Below, one piece after another: positions 24,757 to 33,518 of a stretch of DNA of 64,000 nt; position 1 is the stretch's first letter; each line of letters opens with the position of its first letter. A program made the translations under genes and the position numbers. The notes below the pieces were generated by a model. It saw nothing but the letters and a program-made list of their open reading frames with translations, was not told the origin of the DNA and ran no database searches. Location: NCBI RefSeq assembly GCF_004745485.1, contig NZ_RHFG01000001.1:186001-250000 (forward strand). Direction: 5' to 3'. This DNA is from Brevibacterium sp. S22. Its GTDB lineage: Bacteria; Actinomycetota; Actinomycetes; Actinomycetales; Brevibacteriaceae.

Positions 24757-25024
24757 CGATCTCCACCTCCTCCGGTCCGGCGTCTGTCCACACGAAGCAG
24801 ATGCGCCATTGGTCGTTGGTCCTGATACTGTGCTGCCCAGCTCGATTGCCCTTCAGAGGTTCGAGACGATTGCCGGGCGGGACGCGCAGATCCTCGAGGA
24901 CTTCCGCCGATCCCACCTGACGAAGCTTGCGTAATGCGACTCGATGGATCCTCGGATCTATCGACCGCACGCGCTCACGATGCCACAGCCGCTCGCTCTC
25001 CTTGTCGCCGAACGATCTGATCAC
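24743..25024 (-). CDS. higB: HigB-type toxin (RelE/ParE superfamily mRNA endonuclease)
   Basis: This 93-residue toxin begins MIRSFGDKESERLWHRERV and contains LEDLRVPPGNRLEPLKGNRA, QHSIRTNDQWRICFVWTDAG and VEIVDCH, the canonical HigB/RelE pattern with toxin preceding antitoxin. It acts on ribosome-bound mRNA. The start lies about 33 bp after repeat C. Confidence 0.92.
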   Translation of the reverse strand: MIRSFGDKESERLWHRERVRSIDPRIHRVALRKLRQVGSAEVLEDLRVPPGNRLEPLKGNRAGQHSIRTNDQWRICFVWTDAGPEEVEIVDCH

Positions 25025-25057
25025 CAGTTCAGTGTATAACGCAGAACGTCATTAACG

Positions 25058-25150
25058 CTAGACGTTAAATCTGAGTTCGACCGCATCCCGCACCCGAATA
25101 ACCTCTAATGCAGTCACCACGCTGATCAGCCCTTCATGTTGGTTTCGAAA
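25058..25150 (-). repeat. ychF-3'-end-like repeat, copy C, with a gene-tail remnant
   Basis: CTAGACGTTAAATCTGAGTT then CGACC forms the repeat. Reading the minus strand upstream gives ALEVIRVRDAVELRFNV-stop, closely similar to the tail at copy D (REVIRLRNAVEFRFNV-stop); the CCGAATAACCTC stretch is identical in both. So C and D share homology beyond the ychF-like core. No intact gene is attached to this tail. Confidence 0.7.
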
Positions 25151-25271
25151 CTTTCTGCGCGCCCTTTACGATTGAGTGTCGGAACGTGGTGAATAACCAA
25201 CAGTTTGCATGTCAATATGACACGAATCGGAGCTTCGTCAAATCGGGCTTGTTGTCGGCCATACGCAGGAA

Positions 25272-25620
25272 CTACTGCCACTTCTTGGCGCGACTAACGA
25301 TCGAATACCGCGCAACCCGCCCGGAGCCAGTGTAGAACGCGCGAAGTGGGGCGAAGATACTATCCCAGAGCCGTTGCGCCCGGGACAACGTTCGCTTCAG
25401 AGTCCGATGCGGGACCTGACAGGCGACCCGCCCTCTGGAAAGGTCGAGCCACACAACGAGATAGGCTCGATCGGTAATCTTGCCACCGAGGACCGAGGTG
25501 TAGGACCGTTCCGCAACCCATGTCAGCCCTTGACTGAAGGCATCGGCGACCTCCATAAAGGAACCACAAGGTCCCCAATTCGGGCTGCGGAAGAGCGAAT
25601 CGTTTTCGACGGGCCCAGTC
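25272..25620 (-). pseudogene. Truncated P-loop kinase-like gene (relative of 31664-32251)
   Basis: The minus frame reads VENDSLFRSPNWGPCGSFME, VADAFSQGLTWVAERSYTSV, LGGKITDRAYLVVWLDLSRG and RTLKRTLSRAQRLWDS. The intact paralogue has HVEIDSLFHGPNW, TTWVTEWSYTSILG, VWLDL and RTLKRRVPRPQQLWN. The Walker A region is missing; a stop precedes the first aligned residue. This is a decayed copy. Confidence 0.8.
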
Positions 25621-25681
25621 GGTCAGACCACCTGTCACCCTAGGGTTGACACCTTGTCGAAAGACCGTCACCATTGAAGGC

Positions 25682-26143
25682 ATGACACGTAAACCCAGGG
25701 GCGACAGTTCGATTGCAACCGAGTCGCTGCCCGAAGCGTGGGCTCAGGTCCTCGCCCATCGCGCAGTTGACGGTATGGACCTCGATGAGCTGGTCGCCCG
25801 GTTCACTTCCTGCGGCATCGGGCCGCAGGAGGTGAGCGCGGTTCTGATGGACGGCGGCGACAGCCTCTACGAGGCGGCCGCCGGCGGAGAGCCCGGTTGG
25901 GCCGAACAGTTCGGCGGACCCTTGGCCGTCGCGCTGCTCGCCGCCGAGGTCAGTGCCTTCGCCTCCCACCTGAACTCACGCGCGTCAGGGGCGCGTTCGG
26001 TCGCTGTTGACACGCTGCTCGACGACTACAGCGCTGTCGCCGTCGCCCGCGAACTCGGCGTCTCCCGCCAAAAGGTCTACGAGATTGCCCGCAGCGGCCT
26101 GCGCGGACCCCACCTCGATCACGTTCCGTGGAGAAAAACATGA
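25682..26143 (+). CDS. Small HTH protein, probable regulator of the downstream ABC operon
   Basis: This 153-residue protein has no named family I recognise. The C-terminal YSAVAVARELGVSRQKVYEI is a clear helix-turn-helix of the resolvase/sigma type; the N-terminal 100 residues are acidic and helical (LDELVARFTSCGIGPQEVSA). A TTGACA hexamer lies about 30 bp before ATG 25682. The stop overlaps the next start (ATGA at 26140), so it is the first gene of a four-gene operon and may regulate it. Confidence 0.65.
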   Translation: MTRKPRGDSSIATESLPEAWAQVLAHRAVDGMDLDELVARFTSCGIGPQEVSAVLMDGGDSLYEAAAGGEPGWAEQFGGPLAVALLAAEVSAFASHLNSRASGARSVAVDTLLDDYSAVAVARELGVSRQKVYEIARSGLRGPHLDHVPWRKT

Positions 26144-26853
26144 ACACCATCCGTGAAGAAGGCAATCTGCCGGACCCCGCCATCCAACCGCTGGTCCACC
26201 CGCTCGACCTGCCGGCTGCTCGCCGTTCGTTCGCCGCGTCGTGGTGGCTTGATCAGCTTGCCAGCCCCACGATGTTCCTCGCGCTGGCATCCATGCTCTG
26301 GGCCATCAGCAACAACTACATCACGCCCATCCTGGTTTCGCTCGTCGTTACCGTCTGCGCCGCTTTCGCCAGCCGCTACCAGTCGGGTGAAGCATGGTCA
26401 CACATCCCCCGCAAACGTCACGACCACCAGCGCCACGTGCCACTGTGGTGGTCGGTCGCCCAGGCAGCGATCAGCACGCTCGCTCTATACGTCGGCCTGA
26501 TCCTGCTGCTCGGCTGGATCATCGCCCGTGATTTTCCGCCGGGAGTTGCGGCCTTCTCCGTGGGCATGGGAATCGGAATCGTGCTGATCATGTCCACCAC
26601 ACCGCTATGGAACCTGGGAGCGCCGCGGCACCTGCGCAGCGAAGCGCGCGCGTGGTCCCCGCAGTACATCAGCCTCGCCCTCACGGCCGCAGCCGTGGTC
26701 TTTTCCAGCGTCACACTAGCTGGGGCTGCCGACGCAGAAAGCTGGCAGCTGATCGACATCGCGACAGGTACTGCCGTGATTCTGGCGGTCCAGTGCCTCT
26801 GGCTGCTGATTCACGTCGTGACGTCACGATCATCCTCCGGCCCGCGCACCTGA
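26140..26853 (+). CDS. Integral membrane protein of ABC exporter operon
   Basis: This 237-residue protein has about six hydrophobic segments (TMFLALASMLWAISNNYI, TPILVSLVVTVCAAFA, AISTLALYVGLILLLGWIIA, FSVGMGIGIVLIMSTT and others). The start is the ATG 26140 overlapping the HTH gene stop. It is unrecognised as a family; position suggests an accessory of the ABC system encoded by the next two genes. Confidence 0.7.
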   Translation: MNTIREEGNLPDPAIQPLVHPLDLPAARRSFAASWWLDQLASPTMFLALASMLWAISNNYITPILVSLVVTVCAAFASRYQSGEAWSHIPRKRHDHQRHVPLWWSVAQAAISTLALYVGLILLLGWIIARDFPPGVAAFSVGMGIGIVLIMSTTPLWNLGAPRHLRSEARAWSPQYISLALTAAAVVFSSVTLAGAADAESWQLIDIATGTAVILAVQCLWLLIHVVTSRSSSGPRT

Positions 26854-26981
26854 CCGCGCACGCGGCCTGTTCGTGCGCACGGGCCTGACATCGCCACCGC
26901 CTGATCAGGCTCCTCCCTCGATCGAATTACCGAGACTTGCGCCGCACCTCGGGCGTTGCACTCTGCTCGAAAGGAACCCTC

Positions 26982-27746
26982 ATGACCATCATCACCGTAC
27001 GAGAGCTTCATAAAACCTTCGGTCCGACTGTCGCTGTCGACAACGTCACCTTCTCCGTAGAGACCGGGGAGATCTTCGGCGTTCTCGGGCCCAATGGCGC
27101 CGGCAAAACAACCACAGTGGAATGCATCAGCGGTATGCTCGAAGCCGACCGTGGATCGCTGAGCGTCCTTGGACGTCACCCCTTCCGGGGAGGTTACTTT
27201 CTCCGGTCTCAGGTTGGCTACCAAATGCAATCGAGCACCCTGCCCGCCCAACTGCGCGTCGGCGAGGCGCTGCGCCTGTTCGCCTCCCTCTATCCGAACC
27301 CGGCCTCCATTCCGGAACTGCTGGACACCGTAGGCCTTGCCCACCGCAGAAAGACTGCGTTCGCCGCACTCTCCGGGGGTGAACGCCAGCGCTTGTCGAT
27401 CGCTTTGGCGCTGATCGGCAATCCGCGGATCGCCATCCTCGACGAGCTGACCACGGGTCTCGACCCGCTGGGCAGACGCGACATCTGGAACCTCGTCGAG
27501 CGGATCCGCAGATCCGGAATCACTGTGCTCCTCGTCAGCCACTTCCTCGACGAGATCGAACGTCTGTGTGACCGATTGGCAATCATTACGATGGGAAGAT
27601 CCATCTTCGTCGGCACACCGGAACACTTGATCGCTCGAGCCGCAGTGCAGAATCCACACATCACAGGGCTGGAAGACGCCTACCTCACCATCGTCGATTC
27701 CGCCGCCAGTCTCACCGGCACCGAAACCGAAGGAGCACAATCATGA
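26982..27746 (+). CDS. ABC exporter ATP-binding protein
   Basis: This 254-residue single-domain ATPase has Walker A GPNGAGKTT, the Q-loop in QVGYQMQSS, signature LSGGERQ, Walker B IAILDELTTGLDP (Leu replaces the usual Pro after Asp-Glu) and H-loop LLVSHFLDE. This is the CcmA/DrrA-like class of drug or lipid exporters. AAGGAA precedes ATG 26982. It overlaps the permease by 4 bp. Confidence 0.92.
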   Translation: MTIITVRELHKTFGPTVAVDNVTFSVETGEIFGVLGPNGAGKTTTVECISGMLEADRGSLSVLGRHPFRGGYFLRSQVGYQMQSSTLPAQLRVGEALRLFASLYPNPASIPELLDTVGLAHRRKTAFAALSGGERQRLSIALALIGNPRIAILDELTTGLDPLGRRDIWNLVERIRRSGITVLLVSHFLDEIERLCDRLAIITMGRSIFVGTPEHLIARAAVQNPHITGLEDAYLTIVDSAASLTGTETEGAQS

Positions 27747-28501
27747 GTGCGCTGGCCACACTCATCCGCACGGAGGCCAGCCTCCTACTACGCAACCCGA
27801 CCGCACTCTTCATGGCCCTGGCCTTCCCCGCAGTCCTTCTGCTGATGCAGGGATTCGTCATCCCCGGTACGCGCGAGGCGGTCACCGGCGTCAACGACCC
27901 ATTGCTCGACGGGCTGCGCGTCATCGATCTGTTCGTGCCGATCGCACTCACCGCGGCACTCGGCAGCGTGGCGCTGACGAACTTCCCCTCTGCAATCGGC
28001 GGCTACCGGGAACAGGGCGTGCTGCGCCGGCTGGGAAGCACTCCGGTCGGCCCGCATCGAATCCTCGCATCCCAGCTCATCGTCTCCTCCGTCTCGCTGG
28101 TGGGCGGAGCGTTCATCGCCACCGGCGCGGCCATGCTGCTGCTGGGAGCACACGGCCCGCAGTCCGTCCTGCTCGTGGTCGTGACGTTCGGCCTATCAGC
28201 CATCGCCATGCTGTCGCTCGGCTCGATCATCGCTGCGCGTGCTGCGACCGCTCAGAGCGCCAACGGCATCGGGATGCTGGTCTTCATTGCCTCGCTGTTC
28301 ACCGCCGGCGTCTGGACCCCCGGCCCGCTCATGAGCGAACCGCTGCGGCAGATCGCTGGCTACACGCCGCTCGGCGCGGCCTCACAGTCGCTGTCCGCCG
28401 CCTGGTACGGTCAGCCGTTTCCTCTCCTCCAGCTCCTCGTCCTGATCGCCTGGACGATTCCCAGCGCCTTCCTTGCCTATCGCACGTTCCGCTGGCGATG
28501 A
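27743..28501 (+). CDS. ABC-2 type permease
   Basis: This 252-residue ABC-2 permease contains LLLRNPTALFMALAFPAVLL, DLFVPIALTAALGSVALT, GGYREQGVLRRLGSTPV (the conserved R-E-x-G-x-L-x-R coupling loop), followed by four further membrane spans. It forms an exporter with the preceding ATPase. The substrate is unknown; drug or lipid export is usual for the class. Confidence 0.9.
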   Translation: MSALATLIRTEASLLLRNPTALFMALAFPAVLLLMQGFVIPGTREAVTGVNDPLLDGLRVIDLFVPIALTAALGSVALTNFPSAIGGYREQGVLRRLGSTPVGPHRILASQLIVSSVSLVGGAFIATGAAMLLLGAHGPQSVLLVVVTFGLSAIAMLSLGSIIAARAATAQSANGIGMLVFIASLFTAGVWTPGPLMSEPLRQIAGYTPLGAASQSLSAAWYGQPFPLLQLLVLIAWTIPSAFLAYRTFRWR

Positions 28502-29206
28502 TAACTACCGGGCGCGCGGTTCATGGCCGCCTCGTCATATAACTGCGCCTATTCGTCCTGAGGCAAGTGCGTCGACCCGTGTACTACGCGGCTTTGCGAT
28601 CTTGGACCCGAATCTCTTTTGGGGCCAGTACTATCACAAGACGGCTTATTTCAGTCCTGATCCTGGCCGTGGCAGTCGTAGTCGTCATGATGCGCGTACC
28701 GCGCAGCCTGCTGGTCTCGGGCCAGCAGGGTTCTCCACACGGTCAAGAAGTCCATCCTCCAGTGCACGGCCGATAGTGGGAACGTAGAGTCCCGTAGTCA
28801 TAACACCCAGCAACAGGGCGCGAGTTGACGGACCCACCTACGCTATCAACGCTTCTGAGTTGGGAAGGCTACCAAGACTGACGTTCGGCGACAAAATTGT
28901 CTGCGCTCTGCATGAATAACCTACCAAGATGCAAATATCGTTCGGCACTCGCCAAGCCGACATCGACGTCAGCATTGAGTTGATCACCCCCGGCAGCTGT
29001 TGTGCTCGCTTTCTACCCGACGACCACGATCGCCAGTGGCATCTGGCGCGGCCCCCTACAACTGGAAGTATCCCGAAACGCAGCACTGCTTGCATGTTCG
29101 CAGTTCCCGAAGGCTGTGCCTCAGTCGACGTCTGGGTTCCTCTAGCTGTCCGCCAGCTGGCGATGTCAATGAGAAGAATGAGTTAGATCACCAAAGGAGA
29201 AGCCAA
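28502..29206. other. Region without a supportable gene
   Basis: Small frames (28567-28776 and 28929-29186 on the plus strand) have no recognisable homology and irregular codon use. AT content is somewhat higher than in the neighbours. A ribosome-binding site AAAGGAGAAG near the end belongs to the gene at 29207. Confidence 0.4.
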
Positions 29207-29728
29207 ATGCGAAAGCCCCCACCCTCCACTTCGGAAGCAGACAGCACCGCGATGCGGGGCGAACGTCCACCTGGGGCGGTCCGGGCGGCGGTCGGCGCAC
29301 TGATCGCGGCACTCGCAACCGGAATCGTTGAGATGACCGCACAGCTCTGGCCGATAGACCTTCTCGGCGACAGCCTCGTTTTGATCGCAATTCGCTTGCT
29401 CATCTACGCCGTCGTCCTCGCCGCTATTGTCCTATTCGCCCGCGGCCGAAATTGGGCACGACTTATCCTGCTATTTGGCCTCGGGGTGGTAGGAATGCTG
29501 TCCCTAATTATCGATCCCGCAATCTGGATATTCTCAGACTCCGACCTCGGGGCATTCATTGCCGAGATGGACGCTCAGCTGGCTGTGATCACCGGGAGCC
29601 GGATCGCGCATATCGCAGCCGTGATTGTCGCCGTGGTTGCTATGATTCAGAGAAGTACACGTCAGTACTGCTCGAAGGCGGCATTCATGTCCAAACGGTA
29701 TACGCATGCGTCTCAGGAAGACCAATGA
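29207..29728 (+). CDS. Small multi-span membrane protein
   Basis: This 173-residue protein has four hydrophobic stretches (AVRAAVGALIAALATGIVEM, VLIAIRLLIYAVVLAAIVLF, LILLFGLGVVGMLSLIIDPA, IAHIAAVIVAVVAMI). AAAGGAGAAGCC gives a good ribosome-binding site for ATG 29207. The family is unrecognised. The C-terminal 20 residues are polar. It is probably transcribed alone. Confidence 0.55.
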   Translation: MRKPPPSTSEADSTAMRGERPPGAVRAAVGALIAALATGIVEMTAQLWPIDLLGDSLVLIAIRLLIYAVVLAAIVLFARGRNWARLILLFGLGVVGMLSLIIDPAIWIFSDSDLGAFIAEMDAQLAVITGSRIAHIAAVIVAVVAMIQRSTRQYCSKAAFMSKRYTHASQEDQ

Positions 29729-30438
29729 CACCAGTCTCAGTTAGGCGACCGGAACGCCCCCGAGCGTGGAGAGCAGCTTCGTCGCCTCGTCATTCCTCCC
29801 TCCGGGGCTCGGAATTACCACAGCAGCACACAAAGGCGATGCTGGCAAGAGGACAGTTGGATCAAGCTGCGCTGTTTGCCGCCTTCGAACCTCTCGCACG
29901 TCTCCAATGTCTATTTCACATCCTCTCTGGCGGTCACGCGATTGTCGATCTTTCAGATATCGACTCGTTCGGCCCCAACGAGGAGCCAAATCAGAAAAGT
30001 ACGAGGGCCATGCTTCCCACGCCGTGCCACTGCGGGTATGCTTCACGGCGCCAGACTCGCTCGGCGATGTCAGCCTATTGACCTCAGCGGTGCGGGCGCT
30101 GGACGTTATGTCCCTCGCACCATTGTCAGGCCAATCGGGCACGCCTGTGCCAGTCTATTATCCTCATTCGAGGTGGCGATATCTCTAGTTGGAGTTGGAT
30201 ACACCGTCGGCAAAATCTGCGCTGAATACAAACCGCACTTCGCGGACTCAAAGCCTCAACCTGCGGCGCCCACAGACCTACGTCTTGCTGCTCCAAAATC
30301 CCCGTCAAGATGGCAATATTGACCTCGACCTGACGCGTATTCCGGGGATGGGCTTGAGTCCGCCATCGCGCCCAAACGGAGGTCACCCTTGAGACAGCCC
30401 ACCTGAGGAAACACAACTGTGTCATTGGACAAGAGACC
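29729..30438. other. Region without a supportable gene
   Basis: Frames on both strands (29741-30142 minus, 29766-30188 plus) overlap one another, and none shows a known motif. This is probably decayed coding DNA between the membrane protein and the TetR gene. Confidence 0.4.
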
Positions 30439-31056
30439 TTATTCGGATATCGAACAGTAGTTCCTGAGCGCGGCGACGCCTTCAGCAACCGCTCGCTCCG
30501 CGCTCCCATCGCTCTTCTGCCGGTGGAGCCTCGAGTATGTCGGCGCTGCCGCACTGTCGACAACGGCATCCGGTTCACTTACGGCGACGTGAGCGGTCGT
30601 TGCGCTACCGATGACGAAGTTCGACAGAGCGTTAGCGTTCACCAGCGGGTCAACCGCCCCATCTTCGATCAGCAGCACGACCAGCCGTTCGGACAGCCTG
30701 AGGTAATGCGGCCCCCGCGGGGGCCGCATCGCGATCACCTGGCATGCCCAGCGGTGACGGACCAGATGCCGGAAGTAGGCGAGCATCAGAGCGTCGACGC
30801 CGTCCTCGACGATAGCTCGAGCCATTTCCGCATCGGCGCCGAGCGCGGCGTCGAGACCAAGGTCAAAGAGGTCGTCTGCGGAATCGATCCGCGAATACAG
30901 GCTTGACGGTGCGACGCTGAGCCGTTTTGCCACAGCCCGCACCGTCACAGCCTGCAAACCTCCTCCATCAAGGAGCTCCACTGCCGCGCGGGCAATACCT
31001 TGAACGTCGACAGCCCGCGCTCGTCGCACTGGCTTAATTCGGCTCCAGTAACTCAC
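30439..31056 (-). CDS. TetR-family regulator
   Basis: This 205-residue protein has the N-terminal HTH AVDVQGIARAAVELLDGGGL, QAVTVRAVAKRLSVAPSSLY (recognition helix), then the TetR C-terminal helices. The motif APSSLYSRI is typical. The start is GTG 31056. It is divergent from the GNAT gene across a 37-bp gap that contains a 5-3-5 palindrome. Confidence 0.85.
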   Translation of the reverse strand: MSYWSRIKPVRRARAVDVQGIARAAVELLDGGGLQAVTVRAVAKRLSVAPSSLYSRIDSADDLFDLGLDAALGADAEMARAIVEDGVDALMLAYFRHLVRHRWACQVIAMRPPRGPHYLRLSERLVVLLIEDGAVDPLVNANALSNFVIGSATTAHVAVSEPDAVVDSAAAPTYSRLHRQKSDGSAERAVAEGVAALRNYCSISE

Positions 31057-31072
31057 ATGTTAATTGTAACCG

Positions 31073-31085
31073 AACTATGTTAGTT
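31073..31085. promoter_or_regulatory. Operator candidate for the TetR regulator
   Basis: AACTA-TGT-TAGTT is a perfect 5-3-5 inverted repeat within the 37-bp TetR/GNAT divergent promoter. TTAATTGTAAC lies next to it and extends the AT-rich promoter zone. Confidence 0.5.
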
Positions 31086-31093
31086 TAGATGAC

Positions 31094-31654
31094 ATGCTCG
31101 ACTCATCACTCCTCCCCGTACAGGATGATCAAGTGAGGCTCCGCCCCCTGCACCCTCGGGACGCCGCCGCTTATGCCGAGGGAACCAAAGATCCGGGCGT
31201 GCAAGAGTACGCCCATCTACCCCACCCCGAGTACACGCCTGAGTCGGTACGACAGATGATCAAACACGACGCCGAACCTGGTCTGCAAAGAGGCGACCTC
31301 GCTGTACTATCGATTGCAGACGCCGTAACCGATCGGTTCGTCGGCAGTCTCGTCATCTTCGACGTAAGAGGCCACAAGGCTGAAGTCGGGTTCTGGATCC
31401 ATCCGGCCTACCGGGGCAGAGGTATTACCTCATCGGCCCTCCGCCTCGTTGCCCGCTACGCTCGCGACTGCGGCTTACGGGAGCTCACGGCCAAAACCCT
31501 ACCGGCGAACATTGCGTCTCAGCGCGTCCTCGAAGCAACCGGGTTCATCCTGCACGGTCGCAAGTTGGACACTGCACCATCCGGGCACCGCGCCGAGCTC
31601 CTGGCCTACGCGCGACCGCTTAGCGAGAAACCGACCTGGACCGAATTTCTATAA
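31094..31654 (+). CDS. GNAT-family N-acetyltransferase (RimJ/RimL type)
   Basis: This 186-residue protein begins VRLRPLHPRDAAAYAEGTKD, has DRFVGSLVIFDVRGHKAEVG, FWIHPAYRGRGITSSALRLV (acetyl-CoA loop R-G-R-G-I) and AKTLPANIASQRVLEATGFI. These are the ribosomal-protein/antibiotic acetyltransferase blocks. It is under the divergent TetR, so it may modify a toxic small molecule; that is inference. Confidence 0.88.
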   Translation: MLDSSLLPVQDDQVRLRPLHPRDAAAYAEGTKDPGVQEYAHLPHPEYTPESVRQMIKHDAEPGLQRGDLAVLSIADAVTDRFVGSLVIFDVRGHKAEVGFWIHPAYRGRGITSSALRLVARYARDCGLRELTAKTLPANIASQRVLEATGFILHGRKLDTAPSGHRAELLAYARPLSEKPTWTEFL

Positions 31655-31663
31655 GTTGACATC

Positions 31664-32251
31664 ATGCCCTTGATTAGTCCTTCGACCCCACTACCGCATC
31701 ACCCGTTACGAGTGCTGGTAGCCGGGAACTCCGGTGCAGGGAAGACGACCCTAGCCCAACTGATAGCCGAAGCGATGGGTGGGACCACAGAACATGTCGA
31801 GATCGACTCCCTGTTCCACGGCCCCAATTGGCAACCTCGAAGTAACTTCGTCGAGGAAGTTGATGCCTTCAGTCGAGCAACAACATGGGTGACTGAATGG
31901 TCCTACACCTCGATCCTCGGACAACTGCTCGCTGATCGGGCAGACCTCATGGTGTGGCTGGATCTTCCGAAGTGGCAAGTAGCTCTTCAAGTCCTCCAAC
32001 GAACCCTAAAGCGGCGGGTACCCCGGCCGCAGCAGCTCTGGAACGGCAACGTCGAACCACCTCTTCACACCTTCTTCACCGACCCTGATCACGTGGCCCG
32101 GTACGCAATCAGGCACCACTCCAATAAGCGCAGAAAGCTCTTACAGTTGGCCGCCAGTCGGCGGGACCTGTTAATTATTCACCTGCGGTCTCATCGCGAG
32201 GCGAGTAAATGGCTCTCTGGCCCATTCAGAGCCTCAATAGGCCTTGGGTGA
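31664..32251 (+). CDS. P-loop kinase-like protein (topology-modulation/adenylate-kinase-like)
   Basis: This 195-residue protein has Walker A VAGNSGAGKTTLAQLIAEAM near residue 25, then DSLFHGPNWQPRSNF, WVTEWSYTSILG and the Walker B-like LMVWLDLP. This matches the small P-loop NTPases annotated as DNA topology modulation or AAA proteins that phosphorylate unknown substrates. It follows the GNAT gene by 9 bp and is in an operon with it. A decayed relative lies at 25272-25620. Confidence 0.8.
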   Translation: MPLISPSTPLPHHPLRVLVAGNSGAGKTTLAQLIAEAMGGTTEHVEIDSLFHGPNWQPRSNFVEEVDAFSRATTWVTEWSYTSILGQLLADRADLMVWLDLPKWQVALQVLQRTLKRRVPRPQQLWNGNVEPPLHTFFTDPDHVARYAIRHHSNKRRKLLQLAASRRDLLIIHLRSHREASKWLSGPFRASIGLG

Positions 32252-32601
32252 TGCTGGATCAGCGCAGATTGGCTATACGCACATTCCAACCCCGCAGGTA
32301 AAAAGCGTGATTGATCTGACGATCGGTTCGAGAACGCCAACCCCAGCGGTTCCTCCTACGGAAAACAGGCTCCTATGACCTCGTTACCAGGTGCCGTACA
32401 GGGTTGAGGAGGATCCGCACAGACACCGCTTTCGTATGAGCGTTCTTATCGAGTTGGGATCGTCCAGTACTGGTGCCAGCGGATCGTTGACTAAACGAGT
32501 GCGCGGTCCGCGGCGCCATCGCCGAGCAGCTCTCTGCCCGCACACTCCAGGTGACCTACGGGATGATGTGCTAGAAGATTGCTACCAAATCGACAGAACT
32601 A
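32252..32601. other. Region without a supportable gene, left flank of the IS3-type element
   Basis: Short plus-strand frames only; none matches the ABC-permease fragment found on the other side of the insertion sequence, so the original gene did not simply continue here. A deletion adjacent to the IS is likely. Confidence 0.4.
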
Positions 32602-32633
32602 GGGACTGCTGACGGTTTAGTTGACCCCGGGGT

Positions 32634-33518
32634 TTATGCCGCCAGAGCGACAGCCTTGTGGTGAACAAGCTGGTATTCAACCGGAGTCAGTTTACCCAAA
32701 CGCCGTTGCCGACGCTTCCGGTGATAGGTCCGCTCGACCCAGTGGACGATCGATGTCCGCAACCTCGCTCGCGTGTCCCAACGGCCCCGGTCGAGGACGT
32801 TCTTCTGCAACACAGCGAAGAACGATTCCATCGCCGCATTATCACCAGCAGCACCAACCCTTCCCATCGACCCCACGAGCCCGTAATGCCGTAGAACCTG
32901 CTGGAACTTACGAGAACGAAATTGCGACCCGCGATCCGAGTGAACGACACACCCTGCCACGGCTCGCGGTCCGCCACGACGAGCCATAGCGTCATCAATC
33001 GCCGCCACAGCCAGGCGAGATTTCATCCTCGAATCGATGGCATAACCGACGATTCTGTTGCTGAACACATCCTTGACCGCGCACATATACAGTTTCCCCT
33101 CACTGGTGTGATGCTCGGTGATATCGGTCAGCCACAACTCGTTGACTGCCTTTGCTGTGAAGTCGCGTTCGACGAGGTCATCACACACTGGCGGGCCGGG
33201 CTTCTTACCGTGCTTCCGGGCCCGTTTGATCGTGTGGGAGAACAGCTCCTGCTGCGAGCACAGCCGCCACACACGACGTTCAGAGGCGCTGTATCCGCAC
33301 GCCTGGAGCTCATCAGCGATGAACCGGTGCCCGAACTCAGGATCGTCCGTATGAACGTCGTATGCGGCATTGATCAAGTGCGCCTCCTCGAGCTCCCGGT
33401 CAGAGACAGGTTCCGCGCACCACTTGTAGAAACCCTGCTTGGTAAAGCCGAGCACCCGGCAGGCCACTGCCACCGGCACCCTGGCGGCAGCAAGGTCGAG
33501 GACCAGCGGGTACATCAT
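32634..33518 (-). CDS. IS3-family transposase OrfB (DDE integrase domain)
   Basis: In this 294-residue protein the N-terminal HTH-21-like segment LGFTKQGFYKWCAEPV is followed by the rve integrase core. The DDE triad is visible as Asp in ELWLTDITEH, Asp in VVHSDRGSQF and Glu in GDNAAMESFFAVLQKN. It overlaps orfA by 4 bp; in IS3 elements the functional enzyme is normally an OrfAB fusion made by -1 frameshifting. The frame is intact. Confidence 0.92.
   Translation of the reverse strand: MMYPLVLDLAAARVPVAVACRVLGFTKQGFYKWCAEPVSDRELEEAHLINAAYDVHTDDPEFGHRFIADELQACGYSASERRVWRLCSQQELFSHTIKRARKHGKKPGPPVCDDLVERDFTAKAVNELWLTDITEHHTSEGKLYMCAVKDVFSNRIVGYAIDSRMKSRLAVAAIDDAMARRGGPRAVAGCVVHSDRGSQFRSRKFQQVLRHYGLVGSMGRVGAAGDNAAMESFFAVLQKNVLDRGRWDTRARLRTSIVHWVERTYHRKRRQRRLGKLTPVEYQLVHHKAVALAA

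Noticed and set aside
29741-30188. Overlapping 130-140 codon frames on both strands
   Set aside because: No motif, no ribosome-binding site, mutual overlap; treated as non-coding or decayed.
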